This document shows, one piece after another, positions 63,439 to 64,000 of a DNA stretch of 64,000 nt. The DNA is taken from assembly GCA_019925105.1 (NCBI GenBank), contig JAHGAU010000001.1, positions 1,798,001 to 1,862,000 on the forward strand. The letters are read 5' to 3'. A program made the position numbers and the translations under genes. The notes beneath the pieces were generated by a model. It was not told the origin of the DNA, did not search any database, and saw only the letters and a list, made by a program, of their open reading frames with translations. Position 1 is the first letter of the stretch. Every line of letters starts with the position of its first letter. The stretch is from Niebla homalea. Its lineage: Eukaryota; Ascomycota; Lecanoromycetes; Lecanorales; Ramalinaceae.

Positions 63439-64000
63439 TCAACCGTGATTCTGGATCCAGCCCTCAATCGCGCCCAGGGCGGGATCGTCGTCGAGCCAGA
63501 ACCCAGCCTGCTGGTCCCTGGCGCGGAAGCCGTTGACGATGCGCTGGTCGGTGATGCTGTTGAGCTCCTGGATCTGGAGTGTAAGTGAGTCTTTCGTTTC
63601 CCCTGTTTGTTGATGGTGGGTTGGAGGGATGAAGGGGATTTTTCAAGGACGGTTTTCGTCTCGACTGCTACTGTACGAGACAAGGGGGATAAGGGACTGG
63701 TGTACTTTTTTTTGGGCGGTCCGTGTGATGCGAGAAAGGATTGTGAAGAGAGAGAAGAGGAGGGGGAGGGAGGGGGGGGAAAGAGAAGGAGACGCTGTAC
63801 TTTATCAAATTCGGGAAGGTTTAAAGAGAAAGGAAGCTAGATGGAGATCACAAGAACCTACTTGACGGAAGGCATCCTCCACCTGCTGCAACTTCGCCAC
63901 GTCGCCGTTCTTGGGCTTCCCGTGCTTGAGGAGGGATTGCCGTGCATTCACCCATTTGATCGCGGCCGTGGCGCGCAGATATATCCGTTGGGCTTTGAAG
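63439..64000 (-). CDS. 3' end of an unrecognised gene (runs off the window)
   Basis: Only the last two exons are present: one from the right edge to 63862, and 63573-63439, separated by a 288-nt GT-AG intron. The translation includes QRIYLRATAAIKWVNARQS, then VEDAFRQ joined to IQELNSITDQRIVNGF, and ends DDDPALGAIEGWIQNHG. The body is helical and charged. I do not recognise it. The phase matches at the junction, and the encoded ends look natural for a soluble helical protein. Because the intron is long for this region, a missing middle exon is possible. Confidence 0.55.

Overview
This window is nuclear DNA from a filamentous ascomycete (Pezizomycotina). The evidence is 28 closely packed protein genes, about one per 2.3 kb, on both strands. 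Almost every intron is 45-90 nt, with GT at the 5' end, AG at the 3' end and a branch-site-like CTAAC or CTGAC near the acceptor. The gene content is fungal: NADP-isocitrate dehydrogenase, SLY1, SGD1, a PNUTS/Ppn1-like protein, a sphingolipid desaturase with a cytochrome b5 domain, and fungus-specific families. I cannot name the class or genus from sequence alone. Exon boundaries below were joined by hand from splice signals, reading phase and family similarity recalled from memory. No alignment or search was run.

Layout. 0.4-10 kb: dihydrolipoyl dehydrogenase, an NYN-domain protein, a phosphopentomutase-type phosphoglucomutase and a sphingolipid desaturase, then a 1.8 kb gap with an orphan promoter-like block. 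10-24 kb: SGD1, ribosomal protein S20, a Nup42-type nucleoporin, condensin SMC4, SRP14, COQ7 and a DUF218 protein. 24-37 kb: the Ppn1/PNUTS-like protein in nine exons, SLY1 and a long phospholipase D. 37-49 kb: MRM1, a CCCH protein, mitoribosomal mS35, an IFRD protein and RTF1. 49-64 kb: NADP-isocitrate dehydrogenase, MBF1, a DUF1365 protein, CDT1, an unrecognised polytopic membrane protein, a small coiled-coil protein, a dysferlin-domain protein, a cysteine-rich F-box-like protein and the 3' end of an unrecognised gene.

These are mainly housekeeping genes and do not form an operon or an obvious metabolic cluster. Several share themes: mitochondrial function (LPD1, COQ7, MRM1, mS35, IDP1), chromosome and transcription machinery (SMC4, CDT1, RTF1, PPN1, MBF1), and secretion or membrane traffic (SRP14, SLY1, PLD). 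Neighbours often share divergent promoters (LPD1/NYN, SGD1/RPS20, NUP42/SMC4, SRP14/COQ7, RTF1/IDP1). I saw no transposon, tRNA, rRNA, CRISPR array or viral gene.

The window does not contain a clear new defence or mobile system. The most interesting observations are: a sharp switch from C-rich to G-rich sense strand inside four unrelated genes; unusual gene structures (a candidate 22-nt microexon, a stop-free intron whose length is a multiple of three, and a last coding exon of 7 nt); a possible second reading frame at the end of the CCCH gene; and an orphan core promoter followed by a small ORF near 9.3-9.75 kb.
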